From DASVEE01 sp036380735 (GTDB taxonomy: Bacteria; Acidobacteriota; Thermoanaerobaculia; Gp7-AA8), in NCBI GenBank assembly GCA_036380735.1, contig DASVEE010000049.1, positions 48,789 to 112,788 of the forward strand: a stretch of DNA of 64,000 nt, written 5' to 3'. Positions 50,745-60,836 of the stretch are shown here, piece after piece. Each line of letters starts with the position of its first letter. Positions within the stretch are counted from its first letter, which is position 1. The notes beneath the pieces were generated by a model. That model did no database searches. It saw nothing but the letters and a program-made list of their open reading frames with translations, and had not been told where the DNA came from. Both the position numbers and the translations under genes were made by a program.

Positions 50745-53248
50745 ATGCAATTGGGGAGATCACTCGGGATCGCGGCTCTCTGTGTGTTCGCGAGCGTGAC
50801 CGCGAGCGCCGCGACGAATGTCCCGGCCAAGGCAATGTGGCCCTTCGAGGAGAACGGCGGACGGTATCCCTCGAACGTGGCTTACGCGGGCCGCGTCCAG
50901 TCCGGCCGCGTCTTCGTGACCACGGACGGCAAAGTCGTCCACTCGCTCCGCGCCAACGAAAAGGATCGCCGCTGGTCGGTCGTCGAAGTGCTCGAAGGGG
51001 CGTCCGCGCCGATGAGCGGAACGCCGTCTCGCGCGGTGATCTCGCGCTTTCATGGCTCGCAAGCGCAACGGCTGCAGGCCTTTGAAAGCCTCCGCTTTGC
51101 CGCCGGTCCCGGCCTGACCAGCGAATTGCGCTTGCGCGATGGCGGTGTCGAGCGTCTCTTCGAGCTCGCGCCCGGCACGAGCGCTGACCGTATCCGCGTA
51201 CGCCTCGACGGCGCGAGCTCACTCGCGGTGAGCTCCGACGGCGCACTGCGCATCACCACCGGCGTCGGCGATCTGCAGCTCTCCGCACCGATCGCCTGGC
51301 AGATGTCGGGCGAGAAGAAAGTGCCCGTGGACGTCGCCTACCGCGTGCGCGGCAAGTCGTATTCGTTCGTCCTCGGCCGCTATGACACGAAGCGCACCGT
51401 CTACATCGACCCGCTGTTGCGTGCGACCTACGTCGGCGGCACCGGCAGCGAAGGCACGTTCGACGTCGTAGCCGGAGCCGATCGCCTCTATGCAGCGGAG
51501 GCACGAACACCGGCTTCCCCGGCACGGCCGGCGGCGCCCAGCCCGATGCACCAGGCGTCGACGTCTACGTCGCCATGTTCAGCTTCGACCTCACCACCTT
51601 GATCGGCGCCACGTATTACGGCGGCAACGGCGACGACTTCGCGCCGACCCTGTCGGTCACCGCCGATTCGGTTTACATCGGCGGTCAGACTCTCAGCACA
51701 AACCTTCCCGGCACGGCCGGCGGCGCGTTCCCCTCGTTCGCAGGCGGAACCGAGCCCGATGCCTTCGTGGCCCGCCTGTCACTCGATCTGGCCACGGTCA
51801 ACCGCGCGAGTTACTTCGGCGGCACGGAGCGCGATCAGGCCGATGGAGTCGAAGTCACTCCGACGGCGGTGTACCTCAGCGGCTACACGCACTCCGTCAT
51901 TCCGGGTACCGCCGGCGCGGCGCAGGCATCGCTCGCAGGCAGCAGCGATGGCTTCATCGCGCGGTTCAGCCCTGACCTCACCTCGCTCGTCCGCGCCACG
52001 TATCTCGGCGGAACGCAGGGGGATGGTGTCTCCGGTGATCCCTCCGCAACCGCCGATTCCCTTTACGTCGGCGGCACCACCGATTCTCACGATTTCCCGA
52101 ACACCGCCGGCGGACTGATGCCGAGCCTCAATGCCCTCGACTCCTCGCACGCGGGCTACGTCACGCGGCTCTCGCTGGACCTCACGCAGAACGTGCAGTC
52201 CACCTACTACGCCCGCGACTTCGGTCACATCAGCGTGTTCACGGTCGAGGCCGCGCTGGGCGACGTGTTCATCATGGGCCGCGGACAAGGATCGGGACTT
52301 CCCGGAACGGCCGGTGGCGCGCAGCCGCTGCACGGCGGCGGATTCTCCGATCTGTTCATCGCGCGTCTCTCGCCGGCGCTCACCAGCGTCGTCAACGCCA
52401 CTTACTTCGGCGGAGCGGACAGCGAAGAACCAGGCACCAACGCACTGCTGATCTCGGGCGGCCGCGTCTTCGTCGGCGGCCATTCGACGTCCGCAACTCT
52501 GCCGGGCATCGCGGGCGCCGCGCAGGAGACGAAAGGCGGCCCGACCGACGACTACGCGGACGCCTTCATCGCCCGCTTCAGCGCCGATCTGACCACGCTC
52601 GACCAATCCACCTGGTTCGGAGGTTCGGCCCACGAAAGCGGAAGCGCGCTCACGGCCGGCCCCTCCGGCATCATCTATCTGGCCGGCGGTCAGCCGGGCA
52701 GTCAATTGCCCGGAACCAGCGGCGCGGCGATCGACAGCTTCGCCGGCGGCGACGGCGACGGCTACATCGCCGCTTTCACTCCCGATCTGGCCATCATCGC
52801 CCCTACGCCGAGCGTCACCATCTCTGATTTCTCCGCTGCCGAAGGCAATGGCGGCAGCACCATCTTCACGTTCGTGGTCACGCTGTCCGAACCGGCGTCG
52901 AGCAACGTCTCCGTACAGGTGCAGACCGTCGCGGGCAGCGCCACCGCGAACAGCGACTTTCTCCCGCTGCTGCCGTTCACCCTGACGTTCACGCCATTCG
53001 GCCCGACCACGCGGGAAGTGACGGTTCAGGTCACCGGTGACTTCACCGACGAGCCCAACGAGCAGTTCACCGTCACTCTCAGCAACCCCAACGGAGTGAC
53101 GATTGCGGACGGTACCGGCGTCGGCACGATCGTCAATGACGATGCAGTCGCCGCGGTGCCCGCCGTCCCGACGCTGTCGATGGGTGCGCTCGCCGCGCTT
53201 GCATGCGCGCTCGGACTTGCCGCCGTCTTTGCGATGATGCGGTCATAA
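50745..53248 (+). pseudogene. SBBP-repeat/Calx-beta surface protein, frameshifted
   Basis: The start at 50745 opens a signal peptide (MQLGRSLGIAALCVFASVTA), and the frame is good to about 51500 (YRVRGKSYSFVLGRYDT, DPLLRATYVGGTGSEG). There the reading must shift by one base: after DRLYAA the next frame gives GGTNTGFPGTAGG and continues without a stop codon to 53248. A run of GG where GGG would restore the frame lies near 51497. The rest has SBBP-type repeats (ATYYGGNGDD, RASYFGGTERDQ, ATYLGGTQGD), a Calx-beta domain (VTISDFSAAEGNGG to TIVNDD), and a C-terminal PTLSMGALAALACALGLAAV anchor like IPTL/PEP-CTERM signals. It would be an exported surface protein. A sequencing error is possible. Confidence 0.8.
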
Positions 53249-53268
53249 CACCCCTCATCCGCCCCTCG

Positions 53269-53305
53269 TTGCCCTTCTCCCCTCATCGAGGAGAGAAGGG
53301 CAACG
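53269..53305. terminator. Stem-loop after the surface protein gene
   Basis: GTTGCCCTTCTC and GAGAAGGGCAAC form a perfect 12 bp stem around a 13 base loop, 20 bp after the stop codon. There is no T-run, so it may act as a Rho-independent terminator only weakly or as an mRNA 3' stabiliser. Confidence 0.55.
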
Positions 53306-53396
53306 GCAGCGGAAGCTCGACGTGGCCTTGCCTGGACACCGCACGAGCTCGGCCACTGCGCCATCCGACCCGGCATAATGGGCGCGATCCGAACGC

Positions 53397-56078
53397 ATGC
53401 TCGCTCCCGGTAAGCGTCTTGGCCCTTACGAGATCGTCTCGCGCATTGGCGCAGGCGGTATGGGCGAGGTGTTCAAGGCACGCGACACCCGGCTCGACCG
53501 GAGCGTCGCCATCAAGGTGCTCCCCTCGGAGTTCGCCGGCAGCGCGCAGGTGAAGCTCCGCTTCGAGCGCGAGGCGAAGACCATCTCGCGATTTGCGCAT
53601 CCGCACATCTGCACGCTCTATGACGTCGGAAGCGAGGACGGTGTCGACTACCTCGTCATGGAGTACCTCGAGGGTGAGACGCTGGCGGAGCGGCTCGCGC
53701 GTGGTCCGCTGCCGGTCGATCAGGTGCTCCGCTACGGCATCGAGATCGCCGATGCGCTCGAGCGCGCCCACAAGGCCGCGATCGTTCATCGCGATCTCAA
53801 GCCCGGCAACATCATGCTCACGCGCGGCGGCGCGAAGCTGCTCGACTTCGGCCTGGCGCGGGGGCTGGCGAAGGACGCCGGCATCGGCGGTCCGATCTCT
53901 CCTTCAGTGTCGACGGAGAAGAAACCGCTCACCGAGGAAGGGGCGATCGTCGGGACGTTCCAGTACATGGCGCCCGAGCAACTCGAAGGCGGCGACATCG
54001 ACGCGCGCACCGACATCTTCGCCCTCGGCGCTGTGCTCTACGAGATGGTCACCGCTCGCCGTGCCTTTCCGGCGCGGTCGAAGGCAAGTCTCATCGCCGC
54101 GATTCTGACCACGCAGCCGCCTTCGATCCGGGAGAGCCAGCCGGCGGCGCCGACTGCTCTCGACCGCGTCATTCGCAACTGCCTGCAGAAAGATCCGGAT
54201 GAGCGGTTTCAGAGCGTTCACGACGTGCGGCTGGCACTGCAGTGGCTCGGCGAAGCCGCACCCGAGGCGGTCGGCGAAGCCACTCCGTCCGCCGCGACGC
54301 GATCCACGCGATCCACGAAACGCACCGCAGCCCTGGGGGCCGCGGCTGTGCTGTTCGCGATCCTGACGATCGCCGCGGTTGCGCTGTTCGTCAAGGAGCG
54401 GTTGCGCCAGCCGGAACGGCGTGTCGTTCGCGCTTCCATCGTTCCACCGGGCTCGTTGCCGCTGGCGAACAATGCACCGCCGGAGCTGTCGCCCGACGGC
54501 ACCCAGGTCGTGTTCGGCACCAGCTCCGGGACCGCGTCGGCCGCGGAGCGTCTCTGGATTCGCGCTCTCGACTCGACGGCTGCCCGGCCTCTCGTCGGAG
54601 CGGAAAGCGGCACGTATCCGTTCTGGTCTCCGGACGGCCGGCAGATCGCGTTTTTCGCCGACGGCAAGTTGAAGAAAATCGACGTCGCCGGCGGACCGCC
54701 GACGGTGATCTGCGACGCCGCTTCCGCGCGCGGCGGATCGTGGAGCGGCGACACCATCCTCTTCGCCGGCCGCTACACGCCGGTCATGCGCGTGCCGGCT
54801 TCGGGCGGCACGCCGGTCGCCGTCACGCGGCTGGTCAAGGGCGCGGAAGTCAGCCACCGCTGGCCACACTTTCTGCCCGACGGAAAGCACTTCCTCTACG
54901 TCGCCAGTGCGACCGGGTCGGAGAGCACTCGCAATCGCATCGCCGTGGGCAACGTCTCCGGAACCATGCAACGGCCCCTCGCACCGGCGACGTCACAGCC
55001 GCTGTATTACGACGGCTTCCTCCTCACCGTCCGGCAGGGCGCGCTGATCGCGCAGCGCTTCGACGTGGAGGCGCTCGAGCTCCGCGGCGATCCGATCGTG
55101 CTCACCGAGCGCGCCATCAGCATGTACGCGCCCCTCACGCGCAGCCACTTCACCGTGTCGGCGTCGGGAACGCTGCTGTACCAGACGGGGGAGCTCGAAG
55201 CCGCGACGCAGCTCGTGTGGTACGACCGCGCCGGGAAAGAGCTCGGCGTCGTCGGCCCTCCGCAGCCGTACTCCAGCCTCTCCCTCTCGCCGGACGGCAA
55301 CGGCATCGCTGCGAGTACGAGCATGGCCTCGAGCAGCGTGTGGATCTACGACGGGGCTCGCGGAGTGAGGACGCGGCTCACGGCCGGCGACTATGACCTC
55401 TGGCCCGTCTGGTCGCGCGACGGGAGGAGCGTCGCGTTCTCGTCGCGGCGGCCCGACTACCTCGACGTCTACATCCGCGACGTTGCTACCGGCGCAGAGC
55501 GACCGGCGGCCATTTCGGAGATGGACAAGATCGCGACCAGCTGGTCTCCGGATGGACGGATGATCTTCTACCAGGCCGTCGGCCTCGCGTCCGGCTCGGA
55601 CATCCGCTACATCACCCTCGCGGACGGGAAGTCCCACCCCTATGCGGCGACGCAGTTCGTCGAGTCGTCGGCGAAGATGTCGCCCGACGGCAAATGGATC
55701 GCGTTCCAGTCGGACGAGTCAGGGCAGCCGGAGATCTACATCGCCCCCTTTCCCCCGACCGGAGCGAAGTGGACGGTCTCGCAGAACGGCGGGATCACTC
55801 CACGGTGGCGCGCTGACGGCCGGGAGCTCTTCTTCATCCAGCCTTCGAGCCAGCACGTGATGGCGGTGCCCATCAATCTCGGCACGACGCCGGAGATCGG
55901 AAAACCACTGCCGCTGTTCCGGATGCGCGCGCCGTCAGGCGCCCTGTCGTGGGACGTGACCGCCGACGGCCGGCGCATCCTCGCGGCCACGCATCGTGGC
56001 CCCGAACCGAAGCCCGACCCCATGACCCTCGTCCACAACTTCGACGTCGCGCTGCGTAAGGCGGCGCCGGACCAGTAG
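53397..56078 (+). CDS. Ser/Thr protein kinase with transmembrane helix and TolB-like propeller
   Basis: 893 residues. Kinase domain about 12-280: YEIVSRIGAGGMGEVFKARD (Gly loop), VAIKVL (Lys), IVHRDLKPGNIML (catalytic Asp), LLDFGLARG and MAPEQLEGGDIDARTDIFAL. One membrane helix (about 305-325: AALGAAAVLFAILTIAAVAL) separates it from a C-terminal WD40/TolB-like propeller (ELSPDGTQVVFG, YPFWSPDGRQIAFFADGK, WSPDGRMIFYQ, MSPDGKWIAFQSD, PRWRADGRELFFI). The kinase would lie in the cytosol, the propeller outside. This fusion is very common in Acidobacteriota. The ATG at 53397 fits the short N-terminus. Confidence 0.93.
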   Translation: MLAPGKRLGPYEIVSRIGAGGMGEVFKARDTRLDRSVAIKVLPSEFAGSAQVKLRFEREAKTISRFAHPHICTLYDVGSEDGVDYLVMEYLEGETLAERLARGPLPVDQVLRYGIEIADALERAHKAAIVHRDLKPGNIMLTRGGAKLLDFGLARGLAKDAGIGGPISPSVSTEKKPLTEEGAIVGTFQYMAPEQLEGGDIDARTDIFALGAVLYEMVTARRAFPARSKASLIAAILTTQPPSIRESQPAAPTALDRVIRNCLQKDPDERFQSVHDVRLALQWLGEAAPEAVGEATPSAATRSTRSTKRTAALGAAAVLFAILTIAAVALFVKERLRQPERRVVRASIVPPGSLPLANNAPPELSPDGTQVVFGTSSGTASAAERLWIRALDSTAARPLVGAESGTYPFWSPDGRQIAFFADGKLKKIDVAGGPPTVICDAASARGGSWSGDTILFAGRYTPVMRVPASGGTPVAVTRLVKGAEVSHRWPHFLPDGKHFLYVASATGSESTRNRIAVGNVSGTMQRPLAPATSQPLYYDGFLLTVRQGALIAQRFDVEALELRGDPIVLTERAISMYAPLTRSHFTVSASGTLLYQTGELEAATQLVWYDRAGKELGVVGPPQPYSSLSLSPDGNGIAASTSMASSSVWIYDGARGVRTRLTAGDYDLWPVWSRDGRSVAFSSRRPDYLDVYIRDVATGAERPAAISEMDKIATSWSPDGRMIFYQAVGLASGSDIRYITLADGKSHPYAATQFVESSAKMSPDGKWIAFQSDESGQPEIYIAPFPPTGAKWTVSQNGGITPRWRADGRELFFIQPSSQHVMAVPINLGTTPEIGKPLPLFRMRAPSGALSWDVTADGRRILAATHRGPEPKPDPMTLVHNFDVALRKAAPDQ

Positions 56079-56224
56079 GACCGATAGGACGAATAGGACC
56101 GATAGGCCCGCGGACCTGGGAGGCGTTCAGGTAGAACGGCTCCGCGGTCGCGAAGCGTTTTTCACGTCAACAGCACCCAAGGTCCGCCAGGTCTATAGGT
56201 CCTGTTTGTCCTATCCGTCCTATA
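56076..56224. repeat. Inverted array of the 9-bp repeat with conserved centre (locus 6)
   Basis: The left arm (56076-56106) starts in the kinase stop codon (TAGGACCGATAGGACGAATA); the right arm is about 56190-56224. The centre shares the blocks GCGGACCT, GAACGGCT-CGCGG-CGCG and GGTCCGCCAGG with the locus at 13.1 kb, in the same order. It lies in the convergent gap before the LytTR gene. Confidence 0.85.
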
Positions 56225-56270
56225 ACCTATTCGCCGCACACCCAAGGCACGTTCGAAGGCAGCGCCCCCT

Positions 56271-56981
56271 TCACCCCACGCGTGCCCGCACCGCCGCCAC
56301 ACGCGTACGGCCGACCGGCAGCGTCGTGCCATCGCGCAGGACCACGTTGTACCGTGAACCTTCGCTGGCCACGAGGCGGCTGATACGGCGAACGTCGACG
56401 ATGTACGACTTGTGAATGCGCTGAAAGTGATCGGGCAGCACACCTTCCAATCGGTCCAGCATCTTGTCGTGCAGGGCGATCGTGCCGTTCGTCAGGATCA
56501 GCTCAGAGCGCGTGCCGGCGCCGCGGATCCAGGCGATGTCGCCGACGCGCACGAAGGCGACGGCGCCGGCGCGGCGGATGCCGAGGTGCTCGATGGAGCG
56601 CTCGGCGCGGACGGACGGGGTCAGCACGCGCTGCAGGGCGCGTTCGAGACGCTCGCGGCCGAACGGCTTCGGGACGAAGTCGCGCACGCCGTATTCGAAG
56701 GCCTCGAGCGCGCGGCCCGTCGCCGCGGAGACGACGATCGTCTCGAAGGCGCACGACGACGTGTAGCGCAGCAGGTCGAAGCCTTCCTCTCCCTCCAGGT
56801 TGAGATCGAGGATGAGGAGGTCGGGCAGCGCCTGCTCGATCGCGGCGCGCGCTTCGTCGACGCGCGGCACGACGGCGATCTCACCGGCGCGCGGGCCGAG
56901 AATCTCGGCGGTCAGCCGCGCGATCCGGCGCGCCACGACGGCCTCGTCCTCGGCGATCACGATGCGCAGCGCGTCGCTCAT
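56271..56981 (-). CDS. LytTR-type response regulator
   Basis: 236 residues: receiver domain (RIVIAEDEAVVARRIARL, phospho-Asp in LLILDLNLEGEEG, Ser/Thr in IVVSAATG and Lys in FVPKPFGRERLERAL) and a LytTR DNA-binding domain (about 130-235: VGDIAWIRGAGTRSELIL, HFQRIHKSYIVDVRRISRLV). The ATG at 56981 overlaps the histidine kinase stop codon (ATGA). The pair forms a complete LytS/LytR-like system; the DNA target is not known. Confidence 0.92.
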   Translation of the reverse strand: MSDALRIVIAEDEAVVARRIARLTAEILGPRAGEIAVVPRVDEARAAIEQALPDLLILDLNLEGEEGFDLLRYTSSCAFETIVVSAATGRALEAFEYGVRDFVPKPFGRERLERALQRVLTPSVRAERSIEHLGIRRAGAVAFVRVGDIAWIRGAGTRSELILTNGTIALHDKMLDRLEGVLPDHFQRIHKSYIVDVRRISRLVASEGSRYNVVLRDGTTLPVGRTRVAAVRARVG

Positions 56982-58648
56982 CCCGTCACCTCGATGGTCG
57001 TGCGCCAGCACGCGGCGAACGGCGCCGACTCCACGCGCCATCGTCCGGGGAAACTCTCTTCGAGCCGCGCCTTCACGTAGCGCAGGCCGAGACCGTGGCC
57101 AGCCGCGGAGCCCGCACGGCCGCGGATCGGCGCGTCCATGACGTACCGCCGCGCGTCGCCGCTGCGCTCCTCGCGCAGCGTGAACACCACCTCGTCGTCG
57201 CCGTAGCCGTTGTGCGTGATGGCGTTCTCGATGAGCGTGTGGAAGATCGCCGGCGGCAGCGACGCGGCGACGTCGACTCCCTCCGCGTCGAGCGCGAAAC
57301 GTGTTCCTTTGCGGCAGCTCATGATGGCCAGGTGCGAGCGGCACAACTCGAGCTCCCGTCCCGCGGGGATGAGCTTCTCCCCCGCCACCTCGGCGAAGAT
57401 GCGCAGCTCGTCGGCCAATGCCTCGAGGAAGCGCACTCCTTCGCGCGGGTCTTCCTCCATCCACTCCATCACCGCCGTCAGCGTATTCATCAGAAAGTGC
57501 GGCTGGATGCTCTTCTTCAGCAGCTCGATCTCCAGCCGCGCCGCGCGCAACGTCGCGCTCTCGTGCTCGCGCCGCTGCCGCCGCATCTGCACGGTGAGCG
57601 ACACGAGCAGGCAGACGATCAGCGCGCAGAACGCGATGAAGAATGAGCTGTCGCTGAAACCGTATCCCCCCGCGATCAGCGCCGCGGCGACGATGGCGAT
57701 GCCGATCGCGGAAGGGAACGCCTCCCATCGTCGCCGCGGCAATGCGATGAGGATGGCCGCTGCCGAAATGGCGACCGCGGTGGAGAGCATCTGCAGCGAG
57801 CGGTCGTCGAAGCCGGCGTTGCGCGCGGCGATCAGCAGCAGCGCGGCGGCGGTCGCGCCGGCCCACAGGCGCGGCCGCGGCAGTCGCAGCTTGAGGACGA
57901 AGAAGAGCGGCAGGAGCACGGAGATGGCCAGCGTCAGAACGAGGATCGTCTGCATCCGGGCGATGTGCCAGTCCCACGTGTAGCCGGCGATCCAGCGCCA
58001 CGTCTCCGCGGTCACGAGCAGCGAAGCGGCGAAGCAGAGCAGCGAGAAGACGAGCACGGACGGCCGCCGCGACGCCGCGAACCAGAGCAGCAGATAGTAG
58101 ACGCCGATGACGATGAACACGCCGAGGGCCGCGAGCGGCACGAGCTGCGCGGCAATGCGGCTGCGCACGAGGTGCGGATAGTCGCCGATCGCGATCCCCT
58201 GCAGGTATCCGCGCGCTTCGTGCGCCGGACCGGGAAGAATGCGGATGGCGAGGAGGTGCATGCCCGCTGCGCGCGAGTCGATCGGATAAAAGTTGTCGAT
58301 CGGCCCGGCGCGGTCAGCGGTGCCGCTGACGCCGATCCGCCGCCCGTCCCACCAGACCTCGTGCGACGCGAGCAGTCCGACGTAGACGCCGAGCTGCCGC
58401 TGCGTATCGGCGGCGTCGAGACGAATCGGGATGCGGATCCAGGCCGCGCCGGGCGTGAGATTCCACAGCAGCTCGCGCGGCCAGCGGGAGTCGTCGAGTG
58501 CGGGATCGGCTCCCCGTGGCTCGCTGCCGCGCGACACGCGTCCGTGGGCGATCGAGAGCGTCTCGCCACCGAAACGCTCCTGCATGTCGCGCCAGCGGCC
58601 GCAGGAGAGCGCGGTCAGCGCGAGGAAGAGGACGGCCCGGCGGAGCAT
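56978..58648 (-). CDS. LytS/YehU-type histidine kinase with extracellular sensor domain
   Basis: 556 residues: a lipoprotein-like or signal-anchor start (LFLALTALSCGRWRD), an extracellular beta-sandwich sensor (about 25-175; WRIPIRLDAAD-like carbohydrate-binding or 7TMR-DISM extracellular pattern), and seven membrane segments (about 180-375). The kinase part has LLKKSIQPHFLMNTLTAVME with the phospho-His, the N-box LIENAITHNGYG and the G-box AGHGLGLRYVK. It would sense a ligand outside and phosphorylate the LytTR regulator. It is divergent from the serine hydrolase gene. Confidence 0.88.
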   Translation of the reverse strand: MLRRAVLFLALTALSCGRWRDMQERFGGETLSIAHGRVSRGSEPRGADPALDDSRWPRELLWNLTPGAAWIRIPIRLDAADTQRQLGVYVGLLASHEVWWDGRRIGVSGTADRAGPIDNFYPIDSRAAGMHLLAIRILPGPAHEARGYLQGIAIGDYPHLVRSRIAAQLVPLAALGVFIVIGVYYLLLWFAASRRPSVLVFSLLCFAASLLVTAETWRWIAGYTWDWHIARMQTILVLTLAISVLLPLFFVLKLRLPRPRLWAGATAAALLLIAARNAGFDDRSLQMLSTAVAISAAAILIALPRRRWEAFPSAIGIAIVAAALIAGGYGFSDSSFFIAFCALIVCLLVSLTVQMRRQRREHESATLRAARLEIELLKKSIQPHFLMNTLTAVMEWMEEDPREGVRFLEALADELRIFAEVAGEKLIPAGRELELCRSHLAIMSCRKGTRFALDAEGVDVAASLPPAIFHTLIENAITHNGYGDDEVVFTLREERSGDARRYVMDAPIRGRAGSAAGHGLGLRYVKARLEESFPGRWRVESAPFAACWRTTIEVTG

Positions 58649-58809
58649 GTGCGGCAGTGTAGCTTTGCAGCGCCGCCGCGGTTGCCGCTCGCAAGCAGTG
58701 TGTTCAACAGTTCACGCCGCGGTTCAGCGAAGAGCAGTTCGCTCGTTTCCTGAGCCGTTCACTTCGTCGTCGCTCGCGTTCCGCTTCGCAGCGCGCACAA
58801 TCGCACGTC

Positions 58810-60114
58810 ATGCGACCGCTGCTTCTCCTCCTGCTTCCCCTCCTGCTCGCTCTCCCCCTTCCGCTGCAGGCGGCAACGCCTCTCGAAGCGAAGGTCGACG
58901 CGTACCTCCGCCCCTACATCGACTACCACACCTTCAATGGCGTGGTGCTGATCGCGAAGGGCGACGAGGTCGTGTTTTCGAAGGGCTACGGCATGGCCAA
59001 TTACGAGTTCGGCGTGCCGAACAGGCCCGACACCCGTTTTGCCATCGCCTCGATCACCAAGCGTTTCACGCGCATCATCCTCGACCGGCTCGTGGCCGAG
59101 GAGAAGCTCGGGCTGAACGACCCGCTCGCGAAGTGGGTGCCGGACTTTCCGCAGGCGGTGAAGATCACGGTCGACCATCTGATCCGGCACCGTTCCGGCG
59201 TGCGCGATCCGGTGAAGCTGCGCCGCATCGTCCGGACGAACTTCACGACCGGCGAGGTCGTCGATCAACTGAAGCTCGAGCCGCTTGGCAGCGCGCCCGG
59301 CGAGGTCTCCTCGTACACGACCGCGAACTACACGATCCTCGCGCACATCATCGAGCGCGTGACCGGGAAATCGTTCGAGGAGGCCGTGCGCAAGTACGTC
59401 TATGACCCCGCCGGCATGCGCGACAGCGGCGAGCTGACCACGACCGCGGTCGTGCCGCGCCTCGCCACCGGCTACATGCCGAACGCGCACGGCGCGGGTC
59501 TCGCCGTCAGCGGTCCGGAAGACACGTCGTGGAAGACCGGCGGCGGCTCGTCGTATGCGACCGCACGCGATCTGCATCGTTTCGTGCGCGCCTTCTACGG
59601 CGGAAAGCTCGCCCCGAAGCCGCTCGAGCTGATCCCGCCCGGCGAAGTCCTCGGCAAGCGCGTGGCGACGTCCGGCGGAGCGTTCCCCGGCGCCGGCGCG
59701 ACGGTGCTGTACGACCTCGACGACGAGGTGACGGTGGCGGTGATGACGAACAACTATTCGACCGTCTGGGTCGCCATCGGCCAGGACCTCCTCGCCCTCT
59801 ACCTCGGCAAGCCGTACACGGTCCCGCGCGTCGAGCTGTCCGCCTCGCAGGAGCCCGATCCGCGCACGTTCGGTACGTACGAGGTAGTGGATCGCGGCTG
59901 GACCTATCGCATCGGCGCGCGCAACGGCCGCATGTACGGCGGCAACGACGCGCTCCGCCGCAGCGCGATGCTGCGCACGAAGGACGGGATGTGGTTCCTC
60001 CCCCTCGACTGGCAAAAGGTCGATCTCCGCTTCGACGCGAACGGCAAGTTCACGGAAGGGTGGATGCACACGCCCGGCGACGACAAGCCGCTGAAGATGA
60101 TCCGCACGGAGTGA
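58810..60114 (+). CDS. Class C beta-lactamase-family serine hydrolase
   Basis: 434 residues with signal peptide (LLLLLLPLLLALPLPLQA). The catalytic SxxK motif is SITKRF at residues 81-86. The second motif, usually Y-x-N, appears as YTT in SSYTTANYTIL near residue 168. KTGGGSSYATARDL lies near residue 240. A C-terminal DUF3471-like beta domain follows (EPDPRTFGTYEVVDRGWTYR, DGMWFLPLDWQKVDLRFDAN). The family includes D-aminopeptidases, esterases and beta-lactamase relatives acting in the periplasm. The ATG at 58810 starts the signal peptide. Confidence 0.88.
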   Translation: MRPLLLLLLPLLLALPLPLQAATPLEAKVDAYLRPYIDYHTFNGVVLIAKGDEVVFSKGYGMANYEFGVPNRPDTRFAIASITKRFTRIILDRLVAEEKLGLNDPLAKWVPDFPQAVKITVDHLIRHRSGVRDPVKLRRIVRTNFTTGEVVDQLKLEPLGSAPGEVSSYTTANYTILAHIIERVTGKSFEEAVRKYVYDPAGMRDSGELTTTAVVPRLATGYMPNAHGAGLAVSGPEDTSWKTGGGSSYATARDLHRFVRAFYGGKLAPKPLELIPPGEVLGKRVATSGGAFPGAGATVLYDLDDEVTVAVMTNNYSTVWVAIGQDLLALYLGKPYTVPRVELSASQEPDPRTFGTYEVVDRGWTYRIGARNGRMYGGNDALRRSAMLRTKDGMWFLPLDWQKVDLRFDANGKFTEGWMHTPGDDKPLKMIRTE

Positions 60115-60139
60115 AGGGCGCTGGACGTATCCGTCCCGT

Positions 60140-60715
60140 TCAGCGGCCGGCCCGACGCCGCGGCCGGCGGTGGACGCGCAGCCACCGCAGCGGCAGCGGC
60201 AGGCCGAACAGGACGATCGCCCAGTACGGTGCCATGAGCATCCGCGCCCGCACGCTGACCGGCGCTCCGGCCCCGTCGCGGTCGTCGACCGCCTCCTGCG
60301 CGTCGGTGTCCCACGCGAACCCCAGCCGGCGCGCCCACGGGCGAGAGTCCGGCACTCGACCAAAGACCACGGCCCGCGCGCGCTCGGACAGCTCGACGGT
60401 CAGCGACGGCGGCGACGCGTAGACCCCACGCAGTTGGCCCTCGTAGTCGATGGTTTGAGCCAGCAGCGTCAGCCTCCCGGACTGGCTCCGCGCCCACAAC
60501 GCGTCCCAGAACCCATGGCCTGAGGCATTGCTCGAGTCGACGCGCATCACGACGGTGCGCCGGTTGAAGTCCACCGCCGTCAAGTCCGCCGAGTGCGCCA
60601 TCCCGAGCAGATACCAGTCGAGCGGCCGCGCATAACTCATCACCCACGCCGCGCCGGCCACAAGCGACAGCAGCAGCGAAAGTGCGGCGACGACGTTGAA
60701 CAACACCCGCTTCAT
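60140..60715 (-). CDS. Small hypothetical membrane protein
   Basis: 191 residues (ATG at 60715; nine more residues possible upstream). A first hydrophobic helix (LFNVVAALSLLLSLVAGAAW) lies near the N-terminus and a second (MLMAPYWAIVLFGLPLPLRW) near the C-terminus, followed by a basic end. The middle (YLLGMAHSADLTAVDFNRRT, LTLLAQTIDYEGQLRGVYAS) would be outside. I do not recognise a named function. Convergent with the serine hydrolase gene, 25 bp apart. Confidence 0.6.
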   Translation of the reverse strand: MKRVLFNVVAALSLLLSLVAGAAWVMSYARPLDWYLLGMAHSADLTAVDFNRRTVVMRVDSSNASGHGFWDALWARSQSGRLTLLAQTIDYEGQLRGVYASPPSLTVELSERARAVVFGRVPDSRPWARRLGFAWDTDAQEAVDDRDGAGAPVSVRARMLMAPYWAIVLFGLPLPLRWLRVHRRPRRRAGR

Positions 60716-60784
60716 GAGGTTGAGGTCACGAAAGTCTAGCAACTACGCCTCCAGGCGCGGTTGACGTCGCTGCAGGCAAGGCGC

Positions 60785-60836
60785 GCGTCCTATTCGTCCT
60801 GTCAGTCCTATCTGTCCTGTAGGTCCTATCGTTCCC
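60785..60836. repeat. Single arm of the 9-bp repeat (locus 7)
   Basis: Steps CGTCCTATTCGTCCTGTCAG and TCCTATCTGTCCTGTAGG run for about 50 bp with no facing arm, between the hypothetical membrane protein gene and the lytic transglycosylase gene. A remnant of the same family (CCTATCCGTCCCATCG) lies at 62228-62243, after the transglycosylase gene. Confidence 0.8.
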
